Of a stretch of DNA of 64,000 bases, positions 21,598 through 32,982 are shown piece after piece (position 1 is the first letter of the stretch; each line of letters opens with the position of its first letter). The notes under the pieces are model-generated. The model was not told the DNA's origin, searched no databases, and saw only the letters and a list, made by a program, of their open reading frames with translations. A program made the position numbers and the translations under genes. The DNA lies in the NCBI RefSeq assembly GCF_018446385.1, contig NC_055999.1:82723859-82787858 (forward strand), given 5' to 3'. The DNA comes from Zingiber officinale (lineage: Eukaryota > Streptophyta > Magnoliopsida > Zingiberales > Zingiberaceae).

Positions 21598-24500
21598 TAA
21601 AGTTACTCTTTTCCCTCTCCACATGTACCCAATTGCCCCGGCAAGAAGCCAAAGTAAGCTATTGTCGAATGAACACACAAGGCATTCAAAATTGTGGCAC
21701 GGCAAATTTGATTTGAATATTTGCAAAATTCATTCTTTTCAATAAAAGTAACGACCAGAACTTTTGAAGCGCTCAAACACTCGTATTTAGATAAAGATAT
21801 TAATATTTTGATTTATAAAATTTAAAATAAATTATAAAATAGGCAAAAGTAAAAAAAAAACATTTATATTTTTCTAAGTCATCGTACCACTTTGATTTTG
21901 GACTTGCCATTTTAAAAAAAAAAATTTATCAAAGAGGATCACATCATCTTATAAAATGACATAATTATTCTTTGTATAATACTATTTAATATTATTATAT
22001 TATTTTCTTTATTATTCTACCTATATTTTTAATGTAAATCCTAAATTAATCGATCGTATTATAATAGTTCCAAAATCGTAACTGTTATAAATATTGTAAC
22101 TATTACAAATTCGTAGCTATTACAACTATAATAAAAGGTGGATCTGTCACCTCAACAACCCTCTAGAGTCGGCTCTATGAATATAGAAGGAGGTAAATTC
22201 AGGTACATAGGTGAGAGACACATGGTGGGGTAAATTCAAAGTCGTGAGTTCCTGCAAGATTCAACTCTTGGTTATTACATCAAAAATATCATGTGCCCAC
22301 CATCAACACTACACCCCTAGGAGCAGCTACTACAACTATAACAATTATAGTTTATAATTATAACAATTACAATTTTATAGCTACTACAACAATTGCAACA
22401 ACTATGATTTCATAGCCGCTAAAACAGTTATAGCAACTATAATTTCATAACTGTTACAATTATAATAGTTGTAGCTTATAGTTATAGCAGTTATGGTTTT
22501 ATAACTATTAAACTACAATAGTGATAGTAGTTATGATTTCATATCTACTACAGCATGAAAATTAACCTTAATAAAGAGGATTAAAATCTCCAAAAAAATC
22601 TTTACATGATATTTTTTAGCCTAAGACTGGACCTTTACGGGTTACACCTAATAATAAATGTAGATATCTGAACGAACTTTGATTTGATATATTATACGTA
22701 TTATAATTCAACCTGAGTCAAAAATTATGACATCTCAAAACTTATATAGCATTCACATTATAACAGCTACGACTTCGTAACTACTATAACTGTGCAACAA
22801 CTATGAAATCATAGTTGCAACAATTGTGTGGTAGCTTAGTTGTAGTAATTACGAAATTATAACTGCTACAACTGTATAGCAACTATGAAAATAGTAATTA
22901 TTACAATTGTGTGGTAGCTCAGTCATAATAGTTACGAAACTGTAGATACTATAATTATATAGTAATTACGAATTAATAGCTCCTACAATGTCTTCAGTTC
23001 AGGATTTAAGTAAAAAATATATGAGAGTGATAATAATGGAAATAGTATAATAGAGAATAGTTAGAATTATAGATGGATTGGAGCATCTTTAAATTAAAAA
23101 AAAAAAAAAAAAGTAAAATAGGGTGTCATTTTTTTATAATGTATTTTTATAGCTCATTTTCTCGGATATCTAAGAATCAATTCCTAATTTCGATAAATTA
23201 AAGGATAAATTTCTTTTAATGGTTAGTTGAATCAAAAATATTAGACTGATAGACCATCCATTACAAAAAATTTTCAATTTACCTGGTCAATAAAATTTTT
23301 TTATAGGACTAAACTCAATTATCTTATTATTAATTGATATAAATTAGATACTTGATATCAGATGTCATTTTAATGATTACCAAAGTGAGATTTTTTTACC
23401 CTTTAAAATTATTATGGAACTGGTTGAAACTAAAGAGAGGAAACAGAAAAACAAGGAGATAAAATAATTAGGGTAAAATAAGATGCGCCATTTAAGAAAG
23501 AAAACACTGTGCTTTTTGAAATATTTACAATTTTAAAAGCATCTTTTTAAATATTACAGTAGAAAAAATCTACTAGTCAAGGGAAAAATAAAGAAAGATC
23601 CGTCGGAATTCATACCTATCCGAAGCATCTTAATAATTTTATTTTAAAGAAATATAAACAATTTATTGGAGGTCGCCTTCAACTTTATCAAATATTTAAG
23701 AGGACGTTGGGTTAAATGATGGGAATGATTATGAGTATGGATTTGATAATAGGATGGAATGAGAATAGGAATGAAAATGAAATTCATCAAATTATATGAA
23801 TTTAATTGATTCCTATAAATCTAGTAATTATTCTCAAAATATCATTCTTAAACCCACAATCCAAATATTATTTTTTATTATTATTTCATTTCCTCATTCC
23901 TAAACTCATCAATCAAATACCCAAAGTTTTATTTATCAACATCTATTTTAAAATTGCGACGGACAAATTTGAATATTTGCAAAATTCATTCTATTTTAGA
24001 AAAAGTAACAGCCAGAACTTATAAAGTGTTCAAACACTGATATTTAGATAAAGATATTCATATTTTGATAAAAATGTTTTAAATCTAAAAAAACAATAAA
24101 ACAAATTTTGAAATAATTATCAGCTCAACTAGTTGACCGTGACTTATGTTTGGGAGGAGGGGAGGAAATAGGAGGGACGGTAAATGAGTGGAAAGAAAAC
24201 TTTTAATCTTATTTGGTAATAAGTGAGTTAAGAAGGTGAAGGAAAAGGAAGGATAGGTTTTAATTTTGTGAGGGAAAAGAAGTTGAATTTCTTATATTCT
24301 AAATTAGAATATAAGGTAAAGGGAAATGTAAATAAAATTTCTTTCAATTTTATCCTTATGAGTAGAAGGAGGAGATGGTCAGGGTTCTCTGGGCGAACAG
24401 AAACAGTGGAGAGCGGGCTGCCAAAGTTTGAGAAGGAGGAAATGGTCGGAGCTCTCTGGACAGCAACAATATAGGTGACACATGATGGCACAAGCATGCT

Positions 24501-25060
24501 TGAGAAAGCAGCAACGATGACGTGGAGACACTGCCAATGATTGTTCTCCGACTGCTCGAAGGGAAGAGGTGAGTAAGAGCAATGATAATAGTGTCTCACG
24601 TGGTAAAAGATGATTCGTTCGTTCCAGCGTCTCTGTCAATTCATTTCTAGGCCAACACGAAGGAGATAAATCACGGATAACTACTAATCATTAGTGCAAA
24701 TGACCAAGACAATAATACCTCACGCACATGATGGAAGAAGAGAGCAGACACTGCGATTGAAATTAGATTTTTAATTAAAATTTTAATTAATTATTTCAAT
24801 CAATTTATTCTATTAAAATATATATAAATTTATTTAAAAATTATAAATTTATTTAAAAATTATTTATTTATTATATATATTTTTAACCTATTATTATTAT
24901 CATCATTAATATTATTAATTTAATTTAATTTATTTAAAATAAATTTATGATGATTCTCTTTCCTTTCCTCTCAAATAACATTAATTAATCTTTCTGCCCT
25001 TTCGAACAAGCCGTCTCTTTCCCTGACTTTTCCTCCTTCTATCCCAACAGAAGCCAGAGA
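21563..25060. other. AT-rich intergenic region upstream of CYSTM
   Basis: No gene is supported here. It contains the T run at 21565-21596 and a direct repeat of about 125 bp (21688-21815 and 23951-24075). There is a degenerate repeat field (22050-22990) and MITE-like text around 23705-23935. A region with GGAAAGGAAAG-type words near both ends (24150-25010) may be another decayed non-autonomous element. Confidence 0.5.
22050..22990. repeat. Degenerate self-complementary short repeats
   Basis: Words such as AACTATAATTTCATAAC, GTAGTTGTAGC and TACAACTATAA recur in both orientations throughout. This makes the tract rich in small hairpins. Similar words recur in CGLD27 intron 4 (about 36930-37070), suggesting a dispersed repeat family rather than a local oddity. 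Confidence 0.55.
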
Positions 25061-25370
25061 TCTCCGGCGAAGGCGATTAATCTTTTAAAAAAAGTTGAAT
25101 GTGAACAAAATTACAGCCAACCTAAAATAATTGAATGCAGGCACCTGCCCCCCCAACTCATCGTCCCCACCAAGACCCGCTCCGGATCCACCTGTCGATT
25201 TTGAAATGGACGGCCCCATCTTCACGCTCCGAGCAACTCATACCATCGCAGCCGTCCATTTCTAATCATTATCCAGACCAGTACGTCCTTCCTCTGCCTC
25301 CAGAAATTATATTCGTCTGGTCTTCTTCTGGTAGTCGCCTCGGATTTGGGGAGGAAGATCGAGCAGAACG

Positions 25371-26017
25371 ATGAGCTACTACAACCAACAGCCTCCCGTC
25401 GGCGTCCCTCCCGCTCAAGGTAATCATCTCCCATCCCAGTCGATTTCGCTGGTTTCGAATCGGATCGGAATCTGACTGAGTTTTCATTCTTCTGTGACGG
25501 ATTAGGTTATCCGCCGGAGGCGTACCCCAAGGGCGCATACCCGCCGCAGGGATACCCACCACAAGGGTATCCACCTCAGGGTTATCAGGGATATCCACCG
25601 GCGGGGTATCCCCAGCAGGGATATCCACCGCCCTACGCGCAGCCGCCGCCACGCCAGCAGCAGAGCAGCGGGCCGACCTTCCTCGAGGGATGGTAACGAA
25701 CCTCTCTCTCTCTCTCTCTCTCTCTCTAGTTCTAGACTCTCGCCAGATCTGAACAGAGAGAACTTTGGATCGAGCAAGTAGAATAATAATAGATCAAACT
25801 CGATCAAAAGTTCTCCCCTTTAGATTTTGTCTTTGGGAAATTTCTCCATGGACGAAATCTTCCTCAAAGCACGCTCGTACATTGATTCTTCACAGAGAAT
25901 CTTCAAAATGAATCCACTCTTTCTGAAGTGTCAGACATATACTTACCAATTTTTCATTTTTGTTTCTGAAGCTTGGCTGCTCTTTGTTGCTGCTGCCTTC
26001 TGGATGCTTGCATCTGA
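25371..26017 (+). CDS. Cysteine-rich transmembrane-module (CYSTM) protein, WIH-like
   Basis: Three exons (25371-25419, 25506-25692, 25972-26017), all with GT-AG introns, give 93 residues. The start MSYYNQQPP is the usual start of this plant family. Residues about 10-75 are Pro/Tyr/Gly/Gln-rich with repeated GYPPQ units. The last exon encodes the CYSTM module CLAALCCCCLLDACI (79-93). The family comprises small tail-anchored membrane proteins implicated in stress tolerance and, for the WIH members, in sporogenesis. Function here is inferred by homology. The length is normal and every key cysteine is present, so the gene looks intact. The second intron holds a (CT)n tract (25702-25727). It is convergent with the S29 gene, about 550 bp between stop codons. 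Best match by memory is the WIH2 subgroup, so no symbol is assigned. Confidence 0.93.
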
Positions 26018-26569
26018 GAGTGGTGAGAACTATATCGTCTGAATTTAAGGGGACACCATTTGCCTATTTGAATTAAAATTCCTCTGGGAAAATATATTGT
26101 AATTATTGATCTGTTTTTTTTTTAAATCTGAATTGTTAGGAAACCTCGGTTTGGTGTGTTTTTGTGGTTTTACATTTAGATATTATTGCCTTCACGGTCT
26201 TTGCTGTCTAATAAGAATGAATTGTTTAATTAATGGCCGTGTTTGGCGTGTTAGATTGTTAATCTTTCTGGTCTTGAGAAAGAAATAATGCATATTGTTG
26301 TTTCAAATACCAATATACCATTTTATCTTTTCATGAATATATACACTAAGCAATTTTCTAAATACATCTAGAAATTATTGGATTTTCATACTCTTTTAGC
26401 CTGATTAAAGGGGTATGAAATGTATGCAATTAAAACAAACTATTTATCAGTACATTTTTCAACCACAACCCAAGTTTGAATTTCATGATGAAAGAGTAAA
26501 AAGACAGAACCAAAATAAAATCCTCCGGTGAATAATATTTTCATGCTGCAACACGTTAAGATCCTCCCC
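26018..26569. other. Convergent intergenic space, 3' UTRs
   Basis: About 550 bp between the stop codons of CYSTM (+) and S29 (-). It must hold both 3' UTRs. AT-rich, with several AATAAA-like words but no clear single poly(A) signal. No ORF of note. Confidence 0.5.
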
Positions 26570-28226
26570 TCAACGATACTACACGAATAATTGAAAAGGC
26601 AAATTAGAATCAAATGATCATGGCTAAGTAGCGATAAACTATGAATGGGGAAAAAAAGTATAAGCGTTGTCCAAACAAATGAGTATTAGGAAAGAAAAGT
26701 TATAAGCCAATGGTTTATTTTGTAGTATCTGTGGATATGGGATTGTTAGAAGAACAAAACAGAAAAAACGATGCTTGATAAATAAGGATTCTAGTTTTCA
26801 ACCTATCGTGTTAGGCAAACCACTGGGAGCAGATTAAGATAAATGTTAAAGATTAATTAAAAGACTGCTCTACTAAGCTTAAAATACGTTTATTTCTTTG
26901 GCAGCAGGAGACATAAAAACAGAAACGAAAATATGCAGTTGCAGATACTATGAAGTTAGAACCACTTAAATAGGACTATCAAATCTAAAAGGAATCCAAT
27001 ATGTACATGCGCTCACTATAAAGTTAGAACCACTTTGAAGTTTCGAAATAGGACTATGATATCAAAAGGGAATCGAATATGTACATATGCATACCTGTTG
27101 GAGCTATTCCTCAAAAAAATGTATTAACATTAATAGAAACATAGAAGAGGAAAAAAAAATAGAAATTATAAAACCCTGAACGACCAATCAAATCCCTATA
27201 GAATGTTCAAACCACTACCAAGTACAGATTTATTTATTTTTTTATATGAGATCTTATTCAGGTGTTAGAAGGTGATTGTAGAAAGAAAACCTCACAAGAT
27301 TAAAGATTTATACAGGATAAGGGGGTAGTTAGAGCCTTCATAGAGTTGTTCTTTTTCTATTGCAGAGGTAGATACTGCAAGGGGCTCCTAAAAATCATAG
27401 CAGTACAGAACTCTTGTAACATATACAAGAAGCTTCCCTCTAGAATTTGATAGATCAGTTTGTGTTGCCATGAATCTCTTATATATTAATCAAACATATG
27501 TAAACGCCAACAGAATCAGTTAAATGAACCAGTTGTTTTGGTGAGGAGAAACATTACAAATTTAAAGTTAAAGAAAATGTTAAGTGCAACAATTTCAGAA
27601 CTTGCTAATCCAAAATGAAAATTAACAAACCTAGAAAGTCCGGTCAATATCTAACAATGCTTGAAAATGTGCATAACAGAAAAAATTTGCACCAGATCAA
27701 GCTTGCATATGTTGGCAGAAGATAAACAGAACATGTAAACAAGCTTACTGATCCTGACTGTTACCGAGCAAAAAAATGTCAAGAAAGATGTTTTAAGTAC
27801 CTTAATAAAGCCAATTCCCTTGGCATTGCTGCGGAAGCACTGTCTGCAACACATGAGGCCATACTTCCTGATTATTGCATGAGGGTTCCCACAAACACGA
27901 CTACAAGAAATAGTAAACAAACATTAACACACATAAAAGGGTCAAAAGACTGAAGGAAACCAGCTATGAGGGCTAGCATCTATCTCAATTTAAACAACAG
28001 GGACTTGTGATATTCAAAAACAAGATTGAAATCATCCATTTGGTCTCAGAAGAAAATTCAGAACCTCTAACCTACAAAAACAAAAATATTACTAGGAAAA
28101 CAACGAACTGGTCACGGAATATGCATCGGCCATACTTACGAGATTGAATGACGGATCCACTTACCATTTCCGAGATCCAGGGCCATAGTTCTTGGGATGC
28201 GAGTTCCAGACGTTTGAGTGCCCCAT
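26570..28226 (-). CDS. RPS29: 40S ribosomal protein S29 (uS14), three exons
   Basis: Exons on the minus strand are 28226-28165, 27900-27801 and 26578-26570. They join in frame to 171 bp, exactly 56 residues plus stop, the usual eukaryotic S29 length. It begins [20 protein letters not shown]. The zinc site is CRVC (21-24) and CRQC (39-42), followed by FRSNAK and FIKYR. S29 sits in the head of the small ribosomal subunit. Introns are GT-AG: intron 1 is 264 bp and intron 2 is 1222 bp. The last exon encodes only Tyr-Arg-stop. Residue 50 is Gly where Asp or Glu is usual. A long intron 2 includes a small tandem duplication. All conserved elements are intact, so it is probably functional. Confidence 0.95.
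26952..27092. repeat. Tandem duplication of about 68 bp in S29 intron 2
   Basis: Two imperfect copies share AAGTTAGAACCACTT, AATAGGACTAT and AATATGTACAT. They start near 26952 and 27020. Non-coding and intronic. Confidence 0.75.
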
Positions 28227-28325
28227 CTCACTTCTCTCCGGCAGCTCTTGCTAGAATCGGAAAGCAAAACAACCGAAGCAGCGGCGGCGAACTTGAGAGG
28301 TGGAGAATCGGGAGGGGGAGGACAC

Positions 28326-28353
28326 TTTTATAGCCAGGAAAGCGAAACCCTAA
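28326..28353 (-). promoter_or_regulatory. S29 promoter: TATA box and telo box
   Basis: On the minus strand CTATAAAAG (TATA at 28332-28326) lies about 100 bp upstream of the start codon. The sequence AAACCCTAA (plus-strand text at 28345-28353) matches the telo box, an element enriched in plant ribosomal protein promoters. The leader downstream is pyrimidine-rich, as usual for such genes. Predicted start of transcription is near 28300. Confidence 0.7.
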
Positions 28354-28359
28354 TTTCGG

Positions 28360-29151
28360 TCTTGGAAAAACTATTTTATGGCGCGGTCTTTTTTAATTTT
28401 TTTTTAAATGAAAAATATAGGGAAAAGGAGCCCGGATCCTCAGGGAAAAGGGGCCTATTTTGGAACGAAAAAAAAAAACACTAAATCAAGGCTTTCCTAT
28501 TTTTCCAAAAGTCGCATTAATATATCAAATTATATTTTAATTCAATTAAAATAATTTTAACTTTAATAGTATTATAATAATTTTGAGATCAAAATTATTA
28601 CACCAAACTATATAATAAAGCTATTACAATTATACTAAAATAAATATTTTTAAAATTAAAAAGGATGAATTATTATTTTTTAATATATATATATATATAT
28701 AATTTTGTTATTATGCGCGACCCCACCGTGCACGACTGTGCGCGCCGCGCAGGATAACAACTGTTTTTATTTTTTTTTATTTATTAATTAAAAAGTAATT
28801 GAAAAAAAAATAAAAAATAAAATATTTTTTTAAGAGTTTATTTCTAGGGTTCAGACTTTGATTATAGTGTTAAAGTTATTTTTTTTTAGATTTTACCTCT
28901 GGGGTTTAGACTTCCTAATTAGGTTATAGTGTTTGATTTTAAAATAAAATAAAATAAAATAAATTTAAGCATTTATTGAGTATTGTAATATGTTAAGGGG
29001 ATATATTAAGGTATTAAAAATTTATATAAGGAAATGTTAAATTTTTTAATTGATTTTTTTAATTTAAAATATTAAAAAAATAAAAAAAAAATTCGAGCGA
29101 TCTTCTGCACGTGCACAGTCACACACTGTACAAGTACGGCAGGAGATCACT

Positions 29152-29153
<2 letters not shown>
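28360..29153. other. Intergenic AT-rich region upstream of S29
   Basis: No gene. It contains poly-A/T tracts, a short (AT)n at 28683-28701, and two GC-rich islets (about 28713-28758 and 29094-29148) with GTGCACGACTGTGCGCG and CACGTGCACAGTC. The islets look like remnants of an unclassified insertion bounded by AT repeats. Confidence 0.45.

Positions 29154-29217
<64 letters not shown>
29154..29217. repeat. (AT)n microsatellite
   Basis: Pure TA dinucleotide run of about 64 bp. Confidence 0.97.
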
Positions 29218-29220
<3 letters not shown>

Positions 29221-29845
29221 TTTCAGTTATAATATTAAGTAAAATAAATTAAATCAAAATATTCACACGAAATTGATACCTAACTGAGGAGGCACGCTCA
29301 TTTGGCAGTCAACACTGTCAATGAGCTTGCCTCCTTAGGCATGCATGCAAGTACACATCGAAGGACATGTAGCGTATTTGTTCTCACATATATAATATAT
29401 TGTGACAAAAAAAAGTTAAATATATTCATCCTCAGTGTCTTCGTTAATTTATCTCAAAGTTAATAGAGAAGAAGTAAATCATAAATGATTACTAATCTTT
29501 AGAATAGTGATTAACATATAAGGGAATATATGTACTTTACTTCTATGCTTTGATTCTGTGACTAAGATAATTTGAGACGTCTGAAATCACTCGGAACACC
29601 TCGAGTGATTTCAAAATATCTAATGATTTCAGACAATCTAAATTATTTAGTCATAAAACAAGTATAAAAATTAAGGTCCAGATCAAAGTACAATTTGGAG
29701 GATGAATTACATCATTAATAGATAAAATTTTATGGACCACACCTATTATACAGGTAGAATTCATGGAATCCCACCTATGAACAACTAGTGACCGATCAAA
29801 AATTATGGTCCAAAAAGATCCAAAAATTTGTCTCACACCATATCA

Positions 29846-29847
<2 letters not shown>
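29218..29847. other. No gene seen
   Basis: About 630 bp of AT-rich intergenic sequence between two AT microsatellites. It has a small imperfect dyad of CGAGTGATTTCA/GAAATCACTCG around 29580-29612. No supported frame. Confidence 0.5.

Positions 29848-29939
<92 letters not shown>
29848..29939. repeat. (AT)n microsatellite, about 92 bp
   Basis: Pure TA dinucleotide run directly abutting the fold-back element at 29940. A short TA run (30198-30220) continues on the other side, so the element sits inside a TA microsatellite. Confidence 0.97.
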
Positions 29940-29944
<5 letters not shown>

Positions 29945-30197
29945 ATGATATGCTGCGGACAAAGCCGTGCAAACCGCTACGGACTTGCCTTCCTGATCGG
30001 TCACCAGTCCGATCAGGGAACCTCCTGATCGGTCACCAGTCCGATCAGGGAACCTCCTGATCGGTCTCTGGACCGATCAGGAAATCTCCTGATCGGTCCA
30101 GAGACCGATCAGGAGGTTCCCTGATCGGTCACCAGTCCGATCAGGAAGGCATGTCCGTAGCGATCCGCTCGACTTTGTCCGCAGCATATCATTTCTG
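29940..30197. mobile_element. Fold-back MITE with near-full-length inverted repeat
   Basis: A 258-bp element whose ends are the perfect inverted repeat CAGAAATGATATGCTGCGGA, continuing inward as an almost uninterrupted palindrome. The centre consists of repeated units of CTGATCGGTCACCAGTCCG and CTGATCGGTCTCTGGACCG type, in inverted order. The left arm has one unit of about 32 bp more than the right. TA flanks both ends, consistent with the Tc1/mariner-type TA target, but the microsatellite setting makes this ambiguous. Not coding. Confidence 0.85.
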
Positions 30198-31475
30198 TAT
30201 ATATATATATATATATATATTCATTTTTATTTTCAAACTTAGTTTTCTCATATTTAAATAAAACGCTCAATCAGTATACATAAAAATTGGAAATAATAAA
30301 TTTTTATCTAATATTGTATATAAAAAAACTGCATAATTAAATTTCTAATAAAATTTAATATCAAAATGTACTTAAATATATATAGTCATCAACTTTCAAA
30401 ACTACAAATTTATCATCTTCAACTTTCTAAACTAAAAATAAATCTATCACTTTATTTAATTTCTTAAATGATGGCATGCATATATTTAATCAGCAATTTA
30501 AATCCTGACTATTTCTTTTTTTAAATCCCCCCCTCCCTTGGCTACTATCGTTGATCCAAAGTCAGATAAGGTTGGATTTTTAACGCCAACAAATATTGTT
30601 TCAATAAATTTATCTCATGTCCCTTATCTAGTAAGGTGTTCGGTTAAGATGGAAATAATTTATCTCTTTTTAAATTATGTGAAATCGTTTTAGAGAGATC
30701 GTGTGATTTAGCTTTTGTCACCTATTGGCCATTTAGATTGAAATTTAAAATGATAAAATTAACCGGGGGGACATTTTCAGGTTACGAGATTAATATCTTT
30801 AAAATTCTTACTTAATAATAAAAAAAATAAGTTCAAAGACACATTTAATTAAATTTTAAATTATTTTTGTTAAAAAAAAACTTTACTTTTAAGCTACTTT
30901 CTAAACTAAAAGTTGTCATGGTGTCCGCGGAGAACAATAAAATTATTTAAATTTGAATTTTAAATATTTTAAAAGTTAACTTTTGAATATTTAAAAATTA
31001 GGAATAATTAAAAGGATGATAATTCAAATCGCTATGAATATTACGAAAGATCAATTTTTAAACATGTATAAATTTTATTTTAAATTTATCCGATAAATAA
31101 ATTATGAAAGAAAATTATACCAAATATAAAAACAAAATAGTGGTGCTCCGGTAATACTTAGTTTATAAAAAAAATTCAAGTAAAAATAAAAACGGACATC
31201 CCAAATTCGAAGAAATATTAAATAAACATCGCTTTTTAAAAAATAAAAATTTAAAAAAAAATCAAAAGAGTATCTTTTAATGATTTTATCCGGAAAATAC
31301 TCCTTATTTTATTATTGTTACGGTAGCTACCGATAGCTATCCTAATTTTATTCTTTTCTTAGAAGTATTGTAATAGCTATAAATAATTGTTATAACTTAC
31401 AGAAATTATTATGGAGTGGATATAATTTGTAATATTTAATATAATATTATTTAGTACTTATTATAGTGGTTAATA
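30198..31475. other. AT-rich intergenic region
   Basis: About 1.3 kb without a supported gene, rich in poly-A/T words. A short hairpin-rich stretch (GGTAGCTACCGATAGCTATC near 31322) occurs before the gypsy LTR. Confidence 0.5.
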
Positions 31476-32298
31476 TGGTAATAAGGGTGGACCCCAAAAA
31501 GTAAGTTAAGATTGATCAGCTTAAGAGGCAGTTAAAGTCAAGGAGCGGTCAATCTTTAGAGTCATCAAGTGAGGCGGAGACACACCTGAACAAGCTATAT
31601 GGACAATCAGCCCTTGAGTAGCCGATCGGACCTTGGATGGTCGATCGAGCCTCAGGGTGCAATAAGTAGTGATAACCCAGCCGACTGGACCTTCCGATCG
31701 GTCGATCGGACCTACAGACCGATCGGACATGTCGCGCCCTTGATGCAAAAGAAAAGGTTGAGTGAAGACAGAGTCACTCATCACATTCTGCAAAGCCTAG
31801 GGGGCGATCCTCATGAGTGATGGTTGGTCGGCCCATTATGAGCTCCATGCCCCAGCGATTTTGTATTCTTTTTTGAAAGTTTGTGCCACGAAGGACGGAG
31901 GATATCATGCAAACAAATCGCTCTTTCGAAGCTTCAAGGTTGTCAAATCATAGAGATTTTAGAAAAGGTGTCAGAGTCACTTTATGGTCTGTCCTTTCTT
32001 AGGAGTGCTTTGAATGTATGCATAAACACAACAATGACGCTATAAAAAGGGGTTCCCATGTACATGCGAAGGTATACGATGTTACATAATTTTACACACT
32101 CATAGCTACTGTTCATTCGATTATTCATCTACTCGACTTGATCACCGACTTAAGCGTCAGAGGGTTAACGTCAAGGACCCCTTCCCTGACCAGGCACTAA
32201 CGCTCTTTATGTTACGCAAGACAGCGCGAAGTCTTCTTTTGGTCAACAACAGAGTCGCATTCCCAGTCAACCACTTTCATCGCTTTCGAACAAGATCA
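31476..32298 (+). repeat. Gypsy-type LTR (family Y), copy 2
   Basis: It is homologous to 20668-21562. It starts TGGTAATAAGGGTGGACCCC and ends GAACAAGATCA. It contains a cluster of CCGATCGG palindromes (31695-31728) and a TATA box in CGCTATAAAAAGGGG (about 32038-32052). It is followed by TTTGGCGTTGTCTATGGAAAC, a primer-binding-site-like sequence of the type seen after many plant gypsy LTRs. The interior beyond it is non-coding. Confidence 0.68.
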
Positions 32299-32982
32299 TA
32301 TTTGGCGTTGTCTATGGAAACTTCACTTGATCTAGAATGTGAAGATGGACAACGTAAGAAAAATTCTTTGTCATCGCCATGATTTCAGAGGATTTCAGTG
32401 AACACATTACCGTCATAGTACAGAATAAAAAGTGAAATTTCTTAGACATCATTCTTGGTTGATCAGGGGTGCTCGAAGTTTACGGGTCTTCATCTTGACG
32501 AGACCTTTATTCTCCATATCCTTAGCCATCACAAGTGTTTGATTCTTATTATATTATATTCTCCCTCACTCCATGGGTATTCAGGAGTCGAGGGATCGAG
32601 TTGGATCCTCAGCAGCAGAGCCACATTCCCAGTTAACCACTTTCATCGCTTTCGGACAAGATCATATTTGGCATTGTCTATGAAAACTTCACCTGATCTA
32701 GAATGTGAAGATGGACAACGTCGAAAAATTCTTTGCCATCGCCATGATTTCAGAGGATTTCAGTGAACACATTGCCGCCATAGTACAGAATAAAAAATGA
32801 AATTTCTTAGATATCATTCTTGGTTGATCAAGGCGCTCGAAGCTTACAGGTCTTCAACGAGACCTTTATTCTCCATATCCTTAGGCATCACAAGTGTTTG
32901 ATTCTTATTATTATATTCTCCCTCACTCCACGGGTATTCAGGAGTCGAGGGATCGAGTTAGATCCTCAGCCGATTAGCACGT
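32251..32982. repeat. Tandem duplication of about 366 bp across the LTR-leader junction
   Basis: Unit 1 starts AGAGTCGCATTCCCAGT (32251) and unit 2 starts AGAGCCACATTCCCAGT (32617). Each contains the LTR terminus, the TTTGGC(G/A)TTGTCTATG primer-site region, GATGGACAACGT and a GTCGAGGGATCGAGTT end. The duplication therefore repeats the presumed primer-binding site. Confidence 0.85.

Noticed and set aside
25222-25807. Minus-strand frames opposite CYSTM exons
   Set aside because: Shadow frames of the Pro/Tyr/Gly-rich coding exons. The plus-strand spliced product matches a known family.
29788-30060. Open frames encoding long Ile-Tyr repeats
   Set aside because: They are translations of the (AT)n microsatellite running into the fold-back MITE.
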